A DNA stretch of 64,000 nucleotides from DASSUW01 sp963730535 (GTDB taxonomy: Bacteria > Actinomycetota > Thermoleophilia > Solirubrobacterales > Solirubrobacteraceae). Every line of letters begins with the position of its first letter. The stretch's first letter is position 1. This document shows, piece after piece, positions 62,041 to 64,000 of the stretch. Both the position numbers and the translations under genes were made by a program. The notes beneath the pieces are model-generated. The model saw only the letters and a program-made list of their open reading frames with translations. It was not told the DNA's origin and did no database searches. The DNA lies in assembly GCA_963730535.1 (NCBI GenBank), contig CAVSRU010000014.1:124001-188000 (forward strand). The letters run 5' to 3'.

Positions 62041-62745
62041 GTGCGCATTGTCCTGCTGATCCTCCTCGCCGCCCTCGCGGTGCCGGCCGTGCTCCTGGCC
62101 GCGCCCCGCGACCCGCCGCTCGAACCGCCGTCCGTCGTCGTCCCAGTGCCCACGCAGGCGCCGGCGCCGCTCCCGCCCATCGCCACCACCGCGCCACTGC
62201 CGCCGGTGGCGAAGCTCCCGCCGTCACGGGCGCTCGGGCGTCCGTGGGCCGGGCGGCTGGTCAACGGCCGCAAGCTGCCCCCGAGCGGCGAGGGCTTTCT
62301 CACGTGGGACCCGGTCCTCAAGCAGGTCGGGAACCGGCCCTGGCGCCGCTGGGGGACCGAGCGGCTCCTGCGCACGGTGCGCTCGGTGCTCGCCGCCTAC
62401 GCCCAGCGGCATCCCGACGCCCCGCCGGTGCTCGTCGGCGACCTCTCACGCCGCCGGGGCGGTGACTTCGGGCCGCACTTCGGTGGCATCGGCCATGCGT
62501 CGCACCAGAACGGGCTCGACGTGGACGTCTACTACCCGCGCCTCGACCGCAAGCTCAGGTCCCCGCGCCGCCCCGCCCAGGTCGACCGCGCGGCCGCGCA
62601 GGAGCTCGTCGACGCGTTCGTGGCGGCCGGTGCCGTCAACGTGTTCGTCGGCCCGTCGCTGGACCTACGCGGGCCGACCAAGATCGTCTCGGCGCTCGTG
62701 CACCACGACAACCACCTGCACGTGCGGCTCAGGGCTCAGCGTTAG
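62041..62745 (+). CDS. Penicillin-insensitive murein endopeptidase (M74, MepA-like)
   Basis: Zinc endopeptidase that cuts peptidoglycan cross-links, 234 residues. A signal or anchor helix (IVLLILLAALAVPAVLLAA) is followed by a Pro-rich stretch (LPPIATTAPLPPVAKLPP), then the catalytic part with PVLVGDLSRRRGGDFGPHFG, GHASHQNGLDVDVYYPRL (metal His and Asp) and HHDNHLHVRLRAQR at the C-terminus (HxH). GTG 62041 opens the signal helix; upstream codons lie in the repeat right end. Its 3' end overlaps the convergent zinc-ribbon gene by 17 bp. Confidence 0.88.
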   Translation: MRIVLLILLAALAVPAVLLAAPRDPPLEPPSVVVPVPTQAPAPLPPIATTAPLPPVAKLPPSRALGRPWAGRLVNGRKLPPSGEGFLTWDPVLKQVGNRPWRRWGTERLLRTVRSVLAAYAQRHPDAPPVLVGDLSRRRGGDFGPHFGGIGHASHQNGLDVDVYYPRLDRKLRSPRRPAQVDRAAAQELVDAFVAAGAVNVFVGPSLDLRGPTKIVSALVHHDNHLHVRLRAQR

Positions 62746-63049
62746 CCGGCGGCAGCCGCCGGTCCAGCTCGCGGCGCACGTCGAGGCGGATCGTGTCGAA
62801 GTCGCGCTCCAGGTCCCGCTCGACGCGCTCGACCTCGCTGTCGAGCTGGCGGTCGACCTCGCGGCCGGCGGCCACGAACATCAGCGCCGTCCCGCCGAGC
62901 ACGACGGCGGCGAACACGGCGAGCATCGCGGCGATCGGCCACAGGCTCGAGCGCCGGAAGGAGCACCCGCAGTACGGGCACTCCCGCCCTTCGGCATATG
63001 AGATGCGAGCGCAGTGCGGACACACGCGCTGGACGGCGTTCGGCTCCAC
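62729..63049 (-). CDS. Small zinc-ribbon membrane protein
   Basis: Protein of 106 residues: zinc ribbon RVCPHCARISYAEGRECPYC near 10-29 (two CxxC knuckles), one transmembrane helix (IAAMLAVFAAVVLGGTALMF), then a charged helix with heptad pattern (REVDRQLDSEVERVERDLER). The layout suggests a membrane-tethered coiled coil with a cytosolic zinc finger. GTG 63049 is set by minus-strand TACGCT 7 nt upstream. Function unknown. Confidence 0.75.
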   Translation of the reverse strand: MEPNAVQRVCPHCARISYAEGRECPYCGCSFRRSSLWPIAAMLAVFAAVVLGGTALMFVAAGREVDRQLDSEVERVERDLERDFDTIRLDVRRELDRRLPPANAEP

Positions 63050-63056
63050 CGGCCAG

Positions 63057-63066
63057 AGCGTATCGT
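63057..63066. promoter_or_regulatory. Bidirectional leaderless promoter core AGCGTATCGT
   Basis: Minus-strand TACGCT (63062-63057) is 7 nt before GTG 63049. Plus-strand TATCGT (63061-63066) is 7 nt before ATG 63074. The two -10 elements share the TA at 63061-63062. Clearest example of the shared-core arrangement in the window. Confidence 0.6.
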
Positions 63067-63073
63067 CGCCTCG

Positions 63074-63883
63074 ATGGCTCCCCTCGCACTCGTCACCGGC
63101 GCGTCCAGCGGCATCGGCCAGGCCTGCGCCACACACCTCGTAGACCTCGGATTCCACGTGCTGGCGGGCGTGCGCCACCTGGACGACGCCCCCGACGGCA
63201 CCGAGGCGCTCACGCTCGACGTCACGTCGGAGGACGACGTGACGGCCGCGGCCGAGCGGGTCGGCGCCGAGTTGCACGTGCTCGTCAACAACGCCGGGAT
63301 CGCTGTCAGCGGACCGGTCGAGGTCGTGCCCGTCGACGACTGGCGACGCCAGATGGAGATCAACCTCGTCGGCCAGGTCGCGGTCACCCGCGCGCTGCTC
63401 CCCGCGGTGCTCCGGGCGCGCGGGCACATCGTGAACATGAGCTCGATCGGCGGCCGGGTGGCGAACCCGCTGTTCGGCCCATACTCGGCGTCGAAGTTCG
63501 CGCTCGAGGCGATGAGCGACGCCCTGCGCCGCGAGGTGTCGCCGCACGGGGTGAGAGTCGTCGTGGTCGAGCCGGGCGGCATCGCGACCCCCATCTGGGA
63601 CAAGGGCCACGCGGACGCGGACCAGATGCTCGAGGGCGCCGACCCGGACGCCGTTCGCCGCTACGACGGACTGATCGAACAGGTGCGGCGCTCGACCGAG
63701 CGCCTGGCGAGGGACGGGCTCCCGCCCGAGGCGGTCGCCGAGGTGGTCGGGAAGGCGGTGACCGCGGAGCACCCGCGGGCGCGCTACGTGGTCGGGCGGC
63801 AGGCGCGGATCCAGGCAGTCGCGGCCCGGCTGCTGCCGGACCGCGGGTTCGACGCGCTGGTGGCGCGCTACTTGAGGCGGTAG
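63074..63883 (+). CDS. Short-chain dehydrogenase/reductase
   Basis: Classical SDR of 269 residues: LALVTGASSGIGQACATHLV near 4 (cofactor loop), ALTLDVTSEDDVTAAAERVG, LHVLVNNAGIAVSGPVEVVP, IVNMSSIGGRVANPLFGPYS then ASKFALEAMSDALRRE (Ser, Tyr and Lys of the active site), and VVVEPGGIATPIWDKGHADA. It belongs to the SDR group often acting on retinol- or steroid-like substrates, but the substrate is not known. Start set by TATCGT. Its last 16 bp overlap the convergent infA. Confidence 0.93.
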   Translation: MAPLALVTGASSGIGQACATHLVDLGFHVLAGVRHLDDAPDGTEALTLDVTSEDDVTAAAERVGAELHVLVNNAGIAVSGPVEVVPVDDWRRQMEINLVGQVAVTRALLPAVLRARGHIVNMSSIGGRVANPLFGPYSASKFALEAMSDALRREVSPHGVRVVVVEPGGIATPIWDKGHADADQMLEGADPDAVRRYDGLIEQVRRSTERLARDGLPPEAVAEVVGKAVTAEHPRARYVVGRQARIQAVAARLLPDRGFDALVARYLRR

Positions 63884-64000
63884 ATCATCCGCGCGCGGCT
63901 GAGGTCATACGGCGAGACCTCGACGCGGACGCGGTCGCCCGGGTTCACGCGGATGCGCGCGCGGCGCATGCGGCCGGCCATGTGGGCCAGCACGGAATGC
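63868..64000 (-). CDS. infA: Translation initiation factor IF-1, 5' end outside the window
   Basis: The last 43 codons are present: VLAHMAGRMRRARIRVNPGD followed by RVRVEVSPYDLSRARMIYRL and a final Lys. This is the IF-1 S1/OB-fold C-terminal half, with the SPYDL and R-x-x-x-Y ends matching the family. IF-1 binds the ribosomal A site during initiation. In actinobacteria it usually precedes rpmJ and rpsM; here the opposite side lies outside the window, and no rpmJ follows on the minus strand within the visible part. The 3' end overlaps the SDR gene. Confidence 0.95.
   Translation of the reverse strand, partial: HSVLAHMAGRMRRARIRVNPGDRVRVEVSPYDLSRARMIYRLK

Overview
The window is very high-GC DNA with short intergenic gaps, many GTG starts and stop/start overlaps (ATGA, GTGA). 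The gene set is actinobacterial: zwf-opcA, a transaldolase-glucose-6-phosphate isomerase fusion, AAC(2')-I, a mycobacterial-type fatty acyl-CoA reductase, CHAD proteins with ppk/ppx, and a CGNR protein. Together with the formiminoglutamate-deiminase Hut pathway this suggests a deep-branching actinobacterium of the Thermoleophilia/Solirubrobacterales type. That placement is an inference. No tRNA, rRNA, CRISPR array, transposase or phage gene was seen.

Layout. 1-5.3 kb: ABC-F ATPase (cut by the window edge), small membrane protein, AAC(2')-I, enoyl-CoA hydratase, fatty acyl-CoA reductase, SIMPL protein. 5.6-8.0 kb: M23 peptidase, CGNR regulator, and a rearranged locus joining a truncated anti-sigma-like gene to a deleted sulfatase. 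8.1-12 kb: SNF2 helicase and a secreted RTX-like protein. 12-16 kb: polyphosphate operon ppx-CHAD-CHAD-ppk. 16-21 kb: ABC-2 exporter and surface-glycan genes. 21-30 kb: phosphoesterase, SDR and a histidine-utilisation operon (hutH, hutU, hutI, an M20 amidohydrolase, hutF, RidA). 30-34 kb: MarR regulator, methyltransferase, two peptidase E genes. 34-46.6 kb: one long oxidative pentose-phosphate operon (tkt, tal-pgi, gnd, zwf, opcA, pgl, ROK kinase, rpiB, GH15). 46.7-54 kb: msrB, DksA-like protein, a LolD/FtsX exporter operon, and a TetR/MFS efflux pair. 54.9-64 kb: M3 peptidase, lipoprotein, M20 peptidase, XRE-cupin regulator, LacI regulator, murein endopeptidase, SDR and the end of infA.

How the genes work together. 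The pentose-phosphate operon links glucose release (GH15) and phosphorylation (ROK kinase) to NADPH production (zwf, pgl, gnd) and carbon rearrangement (rpiB, tkt, tal-pgi). The Hut operon would take histidine to glutamate through formiminoglutamate and formylglutamate. A carbamoylase-type M20 enzyme sits where the deformylase HutG would be expected.

Three non-coding patterns stand out. (1) A family of modular palindromic elements shares end sequences (CGAACGTCAAC... / ...GTTGACGTTCG), usually between convergent genes, with interchangeable internal hairpins. (2) At about 20 genes a -10-like hexamer (mostly TAnnnT) lies 6-7 nt before the start codon, implying leaderless mRNAs; several divergent pairs share one TA core. 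(3) Two operon junctions, 9 kb apart, each carry a related 62-bp insert that forms a 21-codon ORF with ATGA overlaps at both ends. Also notable are five 15-bp iterons upstream of the MarR gene and three genes each broken by a single extra base.
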